Part shown: positions 12,010 to 24,560 of the stretch, in pieces
How the letters are laid out: each line of letters begins with the position of its first letter
Position numbering within the stretch: the first letter of the stretch is position 1
Source of the DNA: Mortierella sp. BCC40632
Taxonomy: Eukaryota; Mortierellomycota; Mortierellomycetes; Mortierellales; Mortierellaceae
Direction of reading: 5' to 3'
DNA length: 64,000 nt
Assembly: GCA_011634665.1 (NCBI GenBank)
Contig: WAEK01000017.1
Span: forward strand, 434,001-498,000
The notes under the pieces: generated by a model
What the model was told of the DNA's origin: nothing
Seen by the model: only the letters and a program-made list of their open reading frames with translations
Database searches by the model: none
Translations under genes and position numbers: made by a program

Positions 12010-13242
12010 AAATAACGGCGATGAGAGCGGCCTACCTCAGCGACTCTGTTTACCTGCATACCACTACCCCCCTCGTACCACAACATTTCACTTATGCAAA
12101 GCTGATCGTAATTGTAAGAAAGAAAAAAACAAAAAACCTCGCGAGGGCGTGTCATCGATGACGGCTTCGCGCCTTTGCACACCCCCCTCCACCAATCATC
12201 CTCCTTATTCTAGAATAGTTGACGCTCGAACCCCTCCCCTCCCTTCCATTTTCCTATTCGCATCCACCATCATGTAACAACAAGGCTCGCATGAACAAAT
12301 GACCTTTTTTTATGTACTTTTCTTCTTTTTCTTCTTTTTCATCTACGAATAAAAGGAAAATACGAAGCGTCGTATCAAACACCAGTTGGTTCAGGTTGCA
12401 ATGGCTCAATCTCAACAAGACGAAAAGGCATCCATCCTGAGCAGAAGATTTAAAAAAAAGGCAGATGGATCGAGTCCTTTGTAGGTAAAGAGGGGGTGGC
12501 TGGTCGGATGCTTTGGGCTAAAGAAGGGAGAAAGGGAAGGGCCTACTTTTTTAGACGTTGGTGTGACATTACGGCGATCTTATCAACCCTTTGCCTTTCG
12601 GGTGGAGGACAAAATAGAGCGAATTTGGTCCGCATCGTGCTGGTTTGTTCTCGGGCTCATTTGGACCATAAATTTTATTGCGACTTTGCCCCACGATTCG
12701 AAAGGGTTTTCTAGGGCACAGGGGACGGGGACGGGGCAGACCTTCGAGCAAGCACTAGGCAGCAATAAACTAGCAAGCGACAGAGCAGTGGCAGGGACAA
12801 GAAAGACAGAAAAGAGACGAGACAGAGCAGGCAAAGGAGAAGGAGATGCGAGCAGGCGCGCAGCATGACAGGGCGACCGACCGCGTGCCCCCCTGCGGGA
12901 CTGCCCCGAAGCCATGCACGTCTGTCTGTGCGACCAGAGAAGGGTGGAGAGGCGGAGAGGTGGGGGGGGGGGGCGGAAGGGGAGAACAGCCCAGTTGTTG
13001 TGTTCTCTTGTCCATCCGTCCGTCCGTCCGTCCGCCTGTCTGTCACTCAATTTTCTCTCCCTCTCTCTCTCTCTTTCTCTCTCTGCACCCCATCCTTCTC
13101 TATCTATCCCTCCATCCACCATCTCACAGTCCACATCGTCCTTCTCGCCTTCATTCTTCCATCCTTCCGCGCCACCACTACCTCCGCCTCCACCACTACC
13201 TCCGCTCTCCGTTTTCGATGCGATTGTCCGCCCTCGATCGCC
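12010..13242. other. Intergenic: ATPase 3' region and GC/CT-rich promoter of the PH-domain gene
   Basis: No gene is seen. The first part carries a T-rich 3' region of the ATPase with AATAAA near 12348. The second part has purine-rich sequence (12780-12850), a G10-plus run near 12962, a short TCCG array (about 13014-13032) and a long CT-rich leader ending at the inferred start of the PH protein. A long minus-strand frame across this segment is low complexity and antisense to the leader; it was not called. Confidence 0.6.
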
Positions 13243-16200
13243 ATGGCCACCACCACTTCTTCCTCCATCGCTCAGGTACAGGGTCACGACCGTAGCTCTT
13301 CTCTGCAGAAGCTTAAACGCCATTAGCATACTCGGAGCAAACCCGATCCTCTCTCGCACTCTGCCCAACCCATGGAAGCAATTATTCTCTTTTTCTCCTT
13401 TCCGCATCCACAATCCAATTGCTCATCCTGCATGAGCACCTCTGGCCCATCTCTCCATCCCAGCGAAGCGAGCATCTCTCCTTTATAGGAACCCCTCGCC
13501 CCGAAAGGACAATGACTCCTTCCAGACACCGCCAAAACCAAACCTCCAGCACAACTTTTGAGTCGTATCCCTCCTCTTCTTCTTCCCCTTCTCCTTTGAA
13601 CATCCCTCTTCGAGTGTCTCTCTGCCACGCCCCCACGGTGTGCTGCCCACGACGCGTCCTTGTCAAACAGACGAGTGAATGAAGACGACCCTGAGAGCTC
13701 ACCTTTTACAATCTATCTCTTCTTCTTCTCCTCCCCTCCTGTTTTTGTTTTCAATCTCCCTTACTGTCCATTCCTCGAATAGCTAAAGTCAAGACCACGC
13801 CTTGAGCCATCAGAGTTCACGGAAGAGATCACGTTCGAGTTTGAGGACATGGGCGGGACAGCAGGAGTCGAACCAAACCTAGGGACAAGGATGGACAATC
13901 ACAACCACAAGAACAATAACAACAATAACGATAACAATAACGATAACAATAACGATAGCAACAACAATAGTCATCATAATAATAGCTTATCCTCATCAGA
14001 AGGAGCCATCGCCATTGCAGCTGCTGCAACCCCGGAAGGGGAGACGGCATTGGACCAGTACGACTCGGAAACAGAAGGACCCCCTGTAAGTTGGTGGGGT
14101 CATGTCTTGAACAAGAAGAATGCCCTTCAGGAAGGACAGGTGATCAAGGCTGGATACCTCATGAAGAAAGGCGAGAGGCTGAAGGTAAACATATTATTTG
14201 TTGTTGTTGTTTTTTTTTCTCCCTCTCTCTCTTTCTCGTAAACAACATTTCGTGCAAAAGAAGGAGAGGGTGGGCAAGGTGGAAAGGATATTTAAAAAGA
14301 AAAAGAAAAAAAAAGTCTGACGAAATTGGGTCACAAGGCAGAGGAATTGGAATGGAAAACGGAAGGTTAAAACAGCGCTCGAAAAAAAAGTATTCCTTGA
14401 GCAAACAGGAACAGACAGGGAACCACAGAAGGGTGTGCTGCATACATGTCAATGGATATACAGCATTCTTCTGTTCTCTACGACATGGGAGAGAAATGCA
14501 TTGTGTCGAAGATTACACAAGACCGAGCGGAGGAGCAACAGCAAAAGAGAAAACAGAGAAAAAGAGAGGAATTGCGCACCATGCGCATGAAACAAAAAAG
14601 AGAGTACAACGCATTGAACCGTGCCATCGGAAGAGGAAAGCTTAAAACTATCCAGCTACACCCAGGAATCCTCTCAGTCATTCTTCTCAGCAACAAACAT
14701 CTGCCCGGCGTCAATCACCCCAGGAGATTTTCACCAATAGCCTACTTACCAGTCTCATAACAGGATGGCTCCGCGGAATTGCAGGAAGCATCCAGTTCAA
14801 ACAATACCACGCGACCTACTCTGAGGGTTTTGTGTATGTGTGTGGTGGTGGCTAACCATGGTTGCTTCAAAACCCTCGCTCAACTCTGGCTCTCCCTTTC
14901 TCTTGTGTTACTTGGTGATTTTCAACGGTCACAATTTATTAGATCTGGAAGAAGCGATGGTTTGTCCTACGCACCTCTAAACTCGCATACTACAAAGATA
15001 GCAAAGTGAGTGCAAGGTGTATCCAATCTCATCACCAACATTATCAGCATATCTTGACCTGCCTTAATATTGCTTAGCTAACACTTGTTGGGGGATCGAT
15101 CCCCTTTGATTTCTTAGGAATATGAACTACTAAGGATAGTCGATATGCGAGACATGCATCGGGCTGCAGAACTCCCATCAAAGCACAAAACAGCAGCATT
15201 CGTTATACTTACACCAAAGAGAACTATCACTGTCCAGGCCGAAACGCCATCCGAAATGCGAGAATGGGTCCACGCCATCAACCAAGCCAAAGTCCACTTT
15301 GATTTTACGGCATCTAGCTCCGATCTCGAGTCATTTGCAGGCTCTACAGTCCATTTAGGTCAACGCCAGGTGCCCCAATCTCCTTTATCCAATCAATACC
15401 GTCTCCCATTACCCCAGCATCAACCCATTCAGACACAAGGCATTGGCGCGACAACGGCTCCCATGACACCAGTAGAAAGTGCTTCCCCTACAGGAGTGCT
15501 TCTCCCAAGACGACACAAGCACGAACCACTCTCCGTTACAGACCCAGATCTACTCAAGAAGCGTGAGGAGTCTAGGCAAAGAAGTTCTAATACTCAAAAG
15601 CCAGGAAGTACTAGCAGCAACCCTGGCACTGTCCCTCCATCTCCTATTCCAATGCCCAACTCAGCACCACTCCCTTCTCCAACTTTGACCCCTCCATCCT
15701 CCCAAGTCTCGGGATCTCCTTCCAACGGCGCTTCATCCCGTCTTAATACCAGTATTTTGGACCGCCGATTAACCCGATCAGAAATGGGTGCAGCGGTCCG
15801 TCCCTTTGACGGGTTCTCCAAGATTACAACAGCCGTCCAGTCAATTCAGATTGCTTCACCATCCTCACCTGTCAGGATTAATACGGGTGGTAATGAAGGG
15901 ATCGTAGGTGATCAGCGTCCTCCTCATATTGAAGAATTGACCCCAGGATCTCCGTACGGCATGATGAACCCTACAGGAGCAATAGGGGTAGGAGGTGGAG
16001 AAGGCAATTATTCTCTTCCAGGAACACCGTCCTCGCCCACATGTTTTGCAGGCGATTTCTTTTGGACAGGCGGCAACAATGGGACTGATTACAACATGTC
16101 GTCTGGGGATGAGGAAGTACTGGAAGATGAAGACTCGTCCGCAATGCTGGAGGCTGGGCGGATTGCTGCAGCAGTTGATGCACCAGGATCAGGGATTGTC

Positions 16201-17334
16201 GCGGATGAACAAATCGACAGCACGATCATTCGCCAAGGATATCTACTAAAATTTGGCAACAAATACAAGGTAAAAAAAAAAAAAAAAGCTAGGGGGCGCG
16301 GGTACTAGGAGAGTAGGTCATAATGCTCATGTCACGTTTTTTTTATTTTTTATTTTTATTTATTTTTTTTTATTGTTAGACCTGGCGAAGAAAGTGGTTT
16401 GTGCTCCGCGGCGACAAGCTCACATACTACAAAAACACCAAAGTACGCTGACTAGTTTGGCTACAGCCATTTTGCTCTAGCACATAGGGTGGTTTTGTCC
16501 GCAATCGATCTATTACTTCCACCGACTTTTCTTTTTCTTTTCTTTTCTTTTTTTTTTTTTACTCATCATCTATTTTTACTTCTTCTATCCCCGAACTCCT
16601 AGGAGTATCAGCCTCATGGAATCATTCCACTGTCAACAATCATTGACTGTCTTCAGATAGATCCAGTATCCAAATCAAAGGTGTACTGCCTTCGGATCGT
16701 CACCGCAAAACGTTCGTTTGTCTGCTGCGCACCAGATGAAGAGACTTTGCTTCGGTGGCTGGATGCTCTTCAAATGGAATGTGGTCGTGTTGCTCAGGAA
16801 GCTGTTCGTGAGGCGGCTACCTATCGTACCAACAATCGCGAGACGGCCAACGAAGGAGATGGAGACGACGGAGGAGATGAAGGGGAATCTGCTACGGACA
16901 AGAAACATATATCAAAGGGAGTATCTGTGAAGCAAATTCGACGGATATCGTCTAATACTGGAAGTAATAGCGGAAGTCTTCAAGAGAGTGAAGCGGCCGA
17001 AGACTCGAAACCATTAGGCAGGACGGCTCGAATACGGATGAGTCTCCATAATACGCTACCGAGGCCCCGATCCATTTCTCGGCCCAGGACAAAGTCTCAG
17101 GAAAGTTCTGCTAGTGCAACGAGCGGAGGAGGTTCCAGCAGTACAGCTTCGCCCGTCTCACAGATCGGTGGTGGGGGTCCTCAAGTTCGAAAGGTGCTCA
17201 GTCTTGAGACGACCATTTCTCCGACAGCGACAATGTCCGGGAGTAATAGCGGTGGCCCTTCTGTCAGTTTTCAAATCCCAGGTATGGGACAGGTACCAGC
17301 CTCCCCAGGAACAGGCCCATCGTCTAGAGCCTAA
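13243..17334 (+). CDS. Tandem PH-domain protein
   Basis: Model: exons 13243-13275, 13783-14184, 14943-15005, 15118-16269, 16380-16442, 16603-17334; phases agree and give 814 residues. The first exon (11 residues, CGCCATGGCC start context) is inferred and is the least certain part; the second exon alone has an in-frame ATG at 13849. PH domain 1 lies at roughly residues 128-207 (KAGYLMKKGERLK, IWKKRWFVLR, WVHAINQAK) and PH domain 2 at roughly 537-640 (RQGYLLKFGNKYK, TWRRKWFVLRG, LLRWLDALQ). Both have the conserved C-terminal Trp. An Asn/Asp repeat sits at about residues 45-75, and Ser/Pro-rich linkers surround the domains. Basic residues after the first strand are compatible with phosphoinositide binding, so a membrane-recruited adaptor is likely. 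Intron 2 is long (758 nt). AATAAA lies at 17404-17409. Confidence 0.85.
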
Positions 17335-19423
17335 TTTGTAATCACCCAATTTTTTTCTGGGACAAAATACCCATGTCATCCAATGTACAGAGTTCTCCGG
17401 CTAAATAAAGACATGCGCTGGTAGAAAAGGACAAGTACGTACTGTACTGCAACACATGGCATCATTCTTTTTTTCTTTTTTTCTTATTTGCTTTTTTGCT
17501 TTTTTGCTTTTTTGCTTGTTTTTTTTACTTTTTGCCCCACTTGCGACTACTACTGCTGCGTACATGATGGTAATCCAAAGTTACTGGCTGGGGTTCTGGT
17601 AGGGAATGCCAAAGATACCGACTGTGTGGTGTCTGTCTTTTTCCTTGTAAAAGGCAGGTACTAGCCTAAATCCAGGTACAGGGACGGGGCGAAATTGCAT
17701 GATTCAGTTGTTCCCCTGTTGCTCTCAAGTAGAGGTACATCACTTTTTGGAAGCTTTTTTGTATCGCCCTGTCAAAAATCAGCTGTATGTCTCTCCCTCC
17801 CTCCCTCCATGTCTTTGACCCCTAAACCCTTTTTTCCCACTCCTCTCCCCTGTCCCTTACCGAGTGCATACCTTTGGGTGAAAGAGGTACATGGACGAGT
17901 TGGGTGACGATGAACTGCGTGAAGGTTGTGTCACCTTTTTCATTGTACCTTGCTTTTTGGACGGTAGCAAGAGCAAAGTTCTCATTCCTCACCACTAGTA
18001 CAGTAGAGTAGTCCCTGTCAAATCGCGCAGTCTCTGGTTCAGTCTTGGACTCTCTCTGCCCCTCTCTTCCCCGCGATAGATTGCAGCTCACTTTCCTTTT
18101 GTTGACGTCTTTTCCCCTTCAATCTCTTTTTTTTTTTTTTTTTTCTAAGCCTTCTCTGGCCAAACTCGATCTGCCTCATTCCATTGAGATACCTTACAAC
18201 ACACGTCCATCCGAGACGCGTGTATCTGTGTGTACTCTCTCTTTGCCCTCTTATTCCCCTGCCTCCTACTTTTACTTTCTCTCTGCCTGATTACCTTTTT
18301 CTTTTTTCTTTTTTTTTTTTTTTTTCCACCACACCTTCAAATGCGCATAAAAAAAAAAAAGGATCAGGGACCGAAGCAGTGGGGACGACTTTTACCCGAT
18401 GCCTTATTTGGAGAGGAGTCATAAGCTTGATGGAGCTGAAGAGAGAAAGAAAAAAAGAAAAAAAGAAGAAAAAAAGGGAAGTACCCCTATTACCTGTGTC
18501 TCCTAGAGACAATTTTTTTTTTTTTTTTTGGGTGCATCTCAACCTTCCTAATTATGACCTTGAGTTTGCGTGTTTGCGTGTTTGCGTGTTTGTGTGTGGG
18601 GGGGAGGGAGAGCAAGTAGGAGAAAAGGGGAAAGGAAAGGTGAGTGGTGACTACCGCGTGGAGCAATTGATCCCCAACGTCAGAATACAGAAAACACAGT
18701 CATCTGCTATCCCATCAAAGGAGGGGAGAGAGAGGAGAGAGAGAGAGAGAGAGGCTACAGACAGTCGGAGACAACGTGTACAGAGGGAAACGAATGGTCC
18801 CATGCTTCCTCCCGACCTCCGCATCTGTCTGCTATTTTTTTTTTCGACCTACTGCTCTCCCGTCGTCCTACACGGGCTAAGCTGCATTACGCACATTTGT
18901 GTACAGACCAGCAGCTCGACTCTCAGGGAGAGGGAGGATAAGAGAAAGAAGGAAAAAGAGGGGAAAGGGGGAAATGGGGATTCGGAGCTGCAAGGCGGTG
19001 TGTGGGCAGAGCGATAAACAATAGACAAGGAACTGAGAGAGCCGACAAGCGATCGAGAGAGATTTTTCTTTTGTTTATTTGGGCCGTTGCACACAATTGC
19101 TTGTGAGCGGGGTAGAGGTGTGTGTGTGTAAATGAGAGGGGGGGAACGAGAATAGGATTCTTCTTTCTCTCGACACTCTCGTATCATCAAGCCCCGATAT
19201 CTTTTTTTTTCTTCTGCTCCTGTTCCATTCCAAGGTACTAGGTTCTTCCGCGGAGGTCAAGGAAAAATGTATGCTGGATCTTTTTTTTTTCCCTTCCCCT
19301 TCCTTCTAATTCTCCCCCGGTCTTTTGCAGGTACAACTGATACTTTACCACTCAAGACGATATGGGGTAACGACGAGAGAGGGGAAATGAGCACCGCGAA
19401 TCTCCCTTTCTCAGCTCCTCAAT

Positions 19424-22400
19424 TTCTTGGCATTGGATAGGGGACCGTGTCAAAAACGCTCTTGAGACTGGGCGTCAAAACAAGTCAGCTTTTATTGTCC
19501 ACCCTCTTCCTCTTTCCCTTCGTCCACTTCTCCTATCAGCAAAGAAAGAAGGGTTTATTGGACTGAGAGGAGGCGCAAAGAGCTCGGGGACTAAAGAACA
19601 AACGAGTAACAGAAATTGCAATTTACTGAGACGAGCTTTGGTTTTTTTTTTTTTCTTATTAATATTATTTTCGTGATGAGAGCGGATAAGAGGGAGTGGA
19701 TGACTAAAGAAGAACAAAAAGACAGGAGGACAAAAAAAAAGGAGGGAAAAAGAAAAGAGCGGTTTACATTGCTCGCTCGGGTGAGCAACCAGGTGAACTC
19801 GCCTGTTGCGCCGACTATAGGGGGCCTTTACCTCAAGCCGGTGTTTAGGTGGAGTGTGTCGAGGTTCGATCGTGTTTTTTTTTTTTTTTTTTTTACATTA
19901 TTGCCCTTGTTGTGCTCTCGTTCCACTTGTTCAATCTCTTTTTATTCTGATCCAAGCACACCACACAAAAAAATACACGCACATCTTACACACTTATACA
20001 TCACGACATGCAGCCAGCACGCACAAACAAAGGGTTGATTTTTTCTCTCTTCAAAAAAAAAAAAAAAAAAAAAAAAAAAAGATGTAATAGATTGCCTAGA
20101 GGAGGGTAACACGCGCTTGCTCAAGAGGTTATTTTTGGGATTTACGGGGACAAGTACGCCCAATGTTCATCCCACCGGCCATCCTTTTGTTGGGCAGACT
20201 ACTTGTTGTGTGATGTGTGTATTTGTGCGTGTATTTATTTGTGTGTGTGTGTGTGTGTGGAGGGGAAGAAGGGAGGGGGGTCTGAAGAAGAAGAAGAAGA
20301 AGAAGAAGGGAACATGACAGTAACAAACAGGCCATGTGCACAGCGTTCGGAGGACCAGGAGAGAGTGGTAAGACAAGCCCTAGGAATTGGATCAAGGACC
20401 CAGAACCCACAAACACCCAATGCCAAGAAAGATGAAGATGCCAAGAAAAAAAAAATAAAAAAAGAGAAACGGCGGAAAACGCGAAATGAAGGGGAAGAAG
20501 GAATAGAAGCGAGACAAAAAAGAAACGAGAAGGAAAGAAACGAACGATAATAATGGGATAGAATTGTCTCCACCCTATATTCCTTCTTCCCCTTCTTCCC
20601 CTCCCCCCCCCTCCTCCTCCTTCCTTCTATTTCTTCTACTCTCTCAGATGGAACCCTTCTAGTGAATCTTGTAGTAATAGTCGAGAAATTATCTGTTTCT
20701 TGAGAAATATCCGGTCGAGGGATCAAAACAACTTTAGTCTACGTGTGGCCGTGCAAAGGAAAAAAAAAAGAAAAGAAAAGAAAAAAGGGCCAACAAGATG
20801 TGCACACCTCTGCCTCTTTAGCAGTAGCAAAAGGCGCAGGAGGAATGAGAAATAGGACTCAAAAAACAACAATCCAAGAGAATGGCCAAGAGAAACTAGT
20901 CGCCAACAGATAGGCTGCATGAATGGCCCAAACATAAAGTGAGAAAGGGAAAAAAAAAATAGAGATGAACGGCCACGATGCCCAAAGATGACGGTAGTGA
21001 CGACGGTAAAAGAAGGGGACAGGCAGGCGTTGGCTCCTGTGAGGCGGTGCTGGACAAAAAAAAAAAGAAAAAAAAAGTGGGGGCGTCTTTGAACTACTGC
21101 TTGAAAGCAACCTCCTTTGGATCGCGCAGCGCTGAAAATAGCAGAGAGGAGACAAATGGCTGGATGAGCATGAATAGCACGAAGTCTGTTCGCGTCCATC
21201 ACAAAGGGACTGTCCTCTTTCCCTCCCTTTTGACCCCATGGGGGTGACCATGGCAGAGGTAAAAAAGACCATCTGGGTACGGTAGGTAGAGGAGAGGTAT
21301 GGATCATGCGCCTTGAAGGGATGAGAACGAGCGCGCCTCGCAAGAAAGAGAGGGGGGGGGAAGAGGAGACGAGTGTGGGCATGGAAGAAAATAGATTCAG
21401 GCGGAATACACGGCGTGCTACGTACTACCGTCTGCAACGCGGAGTGTGGTCAGGGTGCAGCGGATGGAATTCCATGGCGGAAAACAGCGCAGGCACAGGG
21501 TCGGGGAGAGGAGGTGAGAGGTGAAGGAGTGGGACATAGTGGAGACAGTGAATAGGGTAGAGACAGACTGATAGAGACAAGCAGTTGGTTGGTGAGTCGC
21601 TTGAGACTAGTGGCCGTACAAAGCACACAAACAAGTGTGCATGTGGTCGAGAGAGAGAAAGACCGCGAGGAGTATGTAGGGTGACCGCAGCCGCTGCGGC
21701 CCAGTTCACCAAAAGGGCGCTTTTGGGCAAACTGTGTCACTTAGCCACACAGGCGCTCACGGGTGTTGAGTGTGGCTCACCAGAGAGAGGAGAGAGAGCA
21801 ACAGATTAGGGAAGGGCGAAAATGGTCTGGTCTCTCTCTCGTGGCTTCGCGCTGACCAGCCTGACCGCATCTCCTTTGTTGCGCCACACACGAACTCGCA
21901 TGGCGAGAGCACTTTTTTTTTTTTTTCGTTTTTCCCTTGAGCACTCCCCACTTTCAGCGCCATCGCTGCCAGTCTTGCTGTTTGCCGCCTCGCCTTTTTA
22001 TTTTTCCTCTCGCTTTGTACGCATGGCTGGATGCATACAGGGCAATACCAAGAACTCTGAAGGGGTGTCCGCGCAGCGTGCTCTCCTGCCCACTCATCCC
22101 CTCGTGGTCGTGCAGAGGTGGAAGAGGTAGGCAATCGAGGGAGACGAGGCCGGGCAGGGAACAGGGGAAAGGGATCGATGGTTTTCTTGGCATTTTTAGG
22201 TTTATCTTTGCCAAGAAATCGGAGGTGACACACACAGAGAGAGAGAACAGAGAGCAAGCAAGAGAGGTCTCTGTTGCTCTTGTTCATACAACGGACAATA
22301 GAGTACACACAATAACACATAAAGCACTCCTATTCGGGGCGGAATATAATATACCTCACAAAGAGTACTCTTGTATTGAGTCGCCGGCCCTTTCCTTCCT

Positions 22401-23238
22401 CCTCCCCTCCGTCCGTCTCCTTTCGTTCCTCCCGCTCGCTCAAACACGACGACGACGTGATTTTCTTGGCATTTCTCGGCCCTAATAGGATTTGCCAAGA
22501 CTTTTGGCACCTCTCCCCCTCCGCATTGCTCTCGGGGGAGAGAGGGGCCGCTGCCCGGCCGTCAGTGAGCGAGTGGACACACACACACACACACACTCAT
22601 TTTCACAGACACACACACACACATACACACGCACACACGCACACATCTTCATTTTCATGCTCACATTCATCCATCCATACATATCCTTAGTGGCCACGTC
22701 CCTGTCTTTTGAGAAATATTTGAAATCAATAATGTGTGTCCATAGGAGGAAGAAAGAGGGGAGAGGATGAGAGAGTGAGAGGGAGAGAGAAAAAAAAAAG
22801 CATCTTGGTGAAGGACAGTCGATCTGGCTGTCGCTGTCGACTGTCACCTGGACGGTTCTCCTCGAGACGATGTGGCCGTGGCACTGAAGAGTCGATAAGA
22901 AGAAGCTAGACTAGAGAGTGGCAGTAAGCGTGTGTGTGCATGTGTGTAAGAGCAATCGAGTCGGGCAATGAAGGACGACAAATAACCCGAAATTCATAGA
23001 GGGATGGGAAGGAGGGAGGGAAGTGGGTGAATTCGATCCCTGTCCTTCTTCCCCACTTGTCCCTCGGATGTTACTTCCGCCTCGTTTTGAGCGCAACGCT
23101 TTTCTGCGATATTGCATTGTTGGCCCTGTTTATTAAAATGATCCTGCTCTGTATTTGCCCATCCTGTTCACAAGAAAAATGAACCCTGTGCTCATTCTGG
23201 ATGCCAAGAAAATCCTCATATGTGCCAAGAAGGCCAAG
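19424..23238. promoter_or_regulatory. Cluster of TGCCAAGAA motifs (PacC/Rim101-like GCCAAG core)
   Basis: Exact TGCCAAGAA on either strand occurs at 19424-19432 (-), 20421-20429 (+), 20439-20447 (+), 22184-22192 (-), 22209-22217 (+), 22463-22471 (-), 23202-23210 (+) and 23223-23231 (+). A near match (TGCCAAGAC) lies at 22493-22501 (+), and bare GCCAAG cores lie at 20885, 23233 and about 24047. Two sets form inverted pairs (22184/22209 and 22463/22493). Aligned copies extend to ATGCCAAGAAA. A 9-mer is expected about 0.03 times in this span at equal base composition. GCCAAG is the published core of PacC/Rim101 sites; binding here is inference. The nearest downstream gene is the C2H2 factor at 24561. 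Confidence 0.55.
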
Positions 23239-24337
23239 GACTTCTTTTCGAACGGCCGACTGACGGTGTATGATGCGTTTGTATCTCCTGTAAAGATCGA
23301 ACGCGCGACTCGTGGTGTTGGAGATACCGCTCTTTTTTTTCTTTTCTCTACAAGGCATTGATTCAATTCAGGCTTCGACGTCGAATACGGAAGCGCCACT
23401 TCAATTCGCCCTCCCTCTCCCGAGGGGGACGGGGCGAGCAGCAATTGCCCTGTACGGTAATGCTAGCCTCTCCGGGGTGTCTCTTAGTCATCCTGCAATC
23501 CGGGCCTTCCGCACACCTGGGACTGGATGCTCCCCGAAAGAGGGAAATGCGACGACAAGGAATATCTCCTATCCGCGACCGGAACAAAGGATGATCAACA
23601 GAGGATGAAGGATGAGAGTGAGAGAGAGAGTGAGAGAGAGAGAGAAAGAGAAAAGCAAGGGCGGATGACCTGGCCGACTCTCTTTCGCCCGTCGGCTTCA
23701 AGGTGACGAAGGGCGGTCAAGGGTCTGGAATGGAGAGGGGCCAAGTGCGAGACAGAGTGGCGATTGAATAGTTGATGCTATAGGAAACAAGGGTAGCCAG
23801 GGTAGACGGTTCCCTTCCCGCCCTGATAACAGTACAGTACCGCGGATACATCTCAGACACACGCGAGCTCTAGATTGTTGAACAAAGAGTCGATGGACCG
23901 GTCCATCCTGGAGAGAAAATGCAGCAAGCAGAATGCTGCCGCTGCTGCCGCCGCTGCTGCTGCTGCTCCAGGTTGCTGATCTGGTACCCCCGCTGCGGCC
24001 ATGTCCTTGCGCATGCGTGGCCTTCCCCCGCAGTGTGCCAAGCATGATGATGGATGCCGCCGGACCAGGTGGAGCAGAAGAGAGAGAAGAGTCAGCAAGA
24101 CAGCGTGCCGTTGCGGTGTGTTTCCTACACAGGCAGCACACACTGCCCGTGGAAGAGCAAGAAAGGGGCGGACGTAAAAATAGCGATTCAGTAGAGGTGG
24201 TCGTGCGTCCCAGAGGATTGAATACAATTGAATAGGTCACGGCTCTTAGTCCGATTGACCGGACCATATTGCGCATTGAATCAGACAGAATACCCGCGGC
24301 GATATCTTTGTTCCTGCGCGGGGCGATCGTTACTTTG

Positions 24338-24345
24338 TATAAAAG
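24338..24345 (+). promoter_or_regulatory. TATA box of the zinc-finger gene
   Basis: TATAAAAG lies 216 nt upstream of the chosen ATG (24561) and is followed by a CT-rich leader, a common layout for fungal 5' leaders. It supports a start downstream rather than the longer upstream open frame, whose first 111 codons are only CT-tract translation. Confidence 0.6.
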
Positions 24346-24397
24346 AGACCCACTCATCCACGCCAGACCTTGTTGTTCATCGTTTTCTTCTCTCTCG

Positions 24398-24428
<31 letters not shown>

Positions 24429-24464
24429 GTTTTTTTCGCCATCGCTTGTGCCTTCTACTCGTGT

Positions 24465-24499
<35 letters not shown>

Positions 24500-24560
24500 T
24501 TCTGCCTTTACCTTGACCCACCTCCACACTTTGCCTTACTCTCGCGACCCCTTCCTCTCA

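Larger units (their letters stand above)
17335..24560. other. 7.2 kb gene-poor stretch upstream of the zinc-finger gene
   Basis: No protein gene could be supported. Open frames here are dominated by CT/GA, GT/CA and poly(A)/poly(T) tracts on both strands (e.g. 18120-18310, 20055-20080, 20284-20308, 22577-22640) and code for S/L/F/K/E repeats. Small tandem arrays are present: TTTTTTGC near 17490-17517 and GTTTGCGT near 18566-18595. The one feature that stands out is a dispersed ATGCCAAGAAA-type motif between 19.4 and 23.3 kb, listed separately. The 3' end holds the TATA box and CT-rich leader of the next gene. It may be a long regulatory region or host non-coding transcripts; neither can be decided from sequence. 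Confidence 0.55.

Noticed and set aside
12583..13413. 276-codon minus-strand frame
   Set aside because: It is antisense to the CT-rich leader and first exon of the PH gene, with G/R/E repeats and no domain; the plus-strand gene model explains the region better.
20723..21437. Overlapping minus-strand frames of about 190-219 codons
   Set aside because: They are made of Leu/Phe/Ser runs from A- and GA-rich plus-strand sequence, with no motif.
23155..23361. Short plus-strand frame with repeated A-K-K
   Set aside because: Its repeat comes from the TGCCAAGAA motif copies, and there is no other sign of coding.
24228..24560. Upstream extension of the zinc-finger frame
   Set aside because: It contains the TATA box and codes mostly for Ser/Leu repeats from the CT-rich leader; the ATG at 24561 is preferred.
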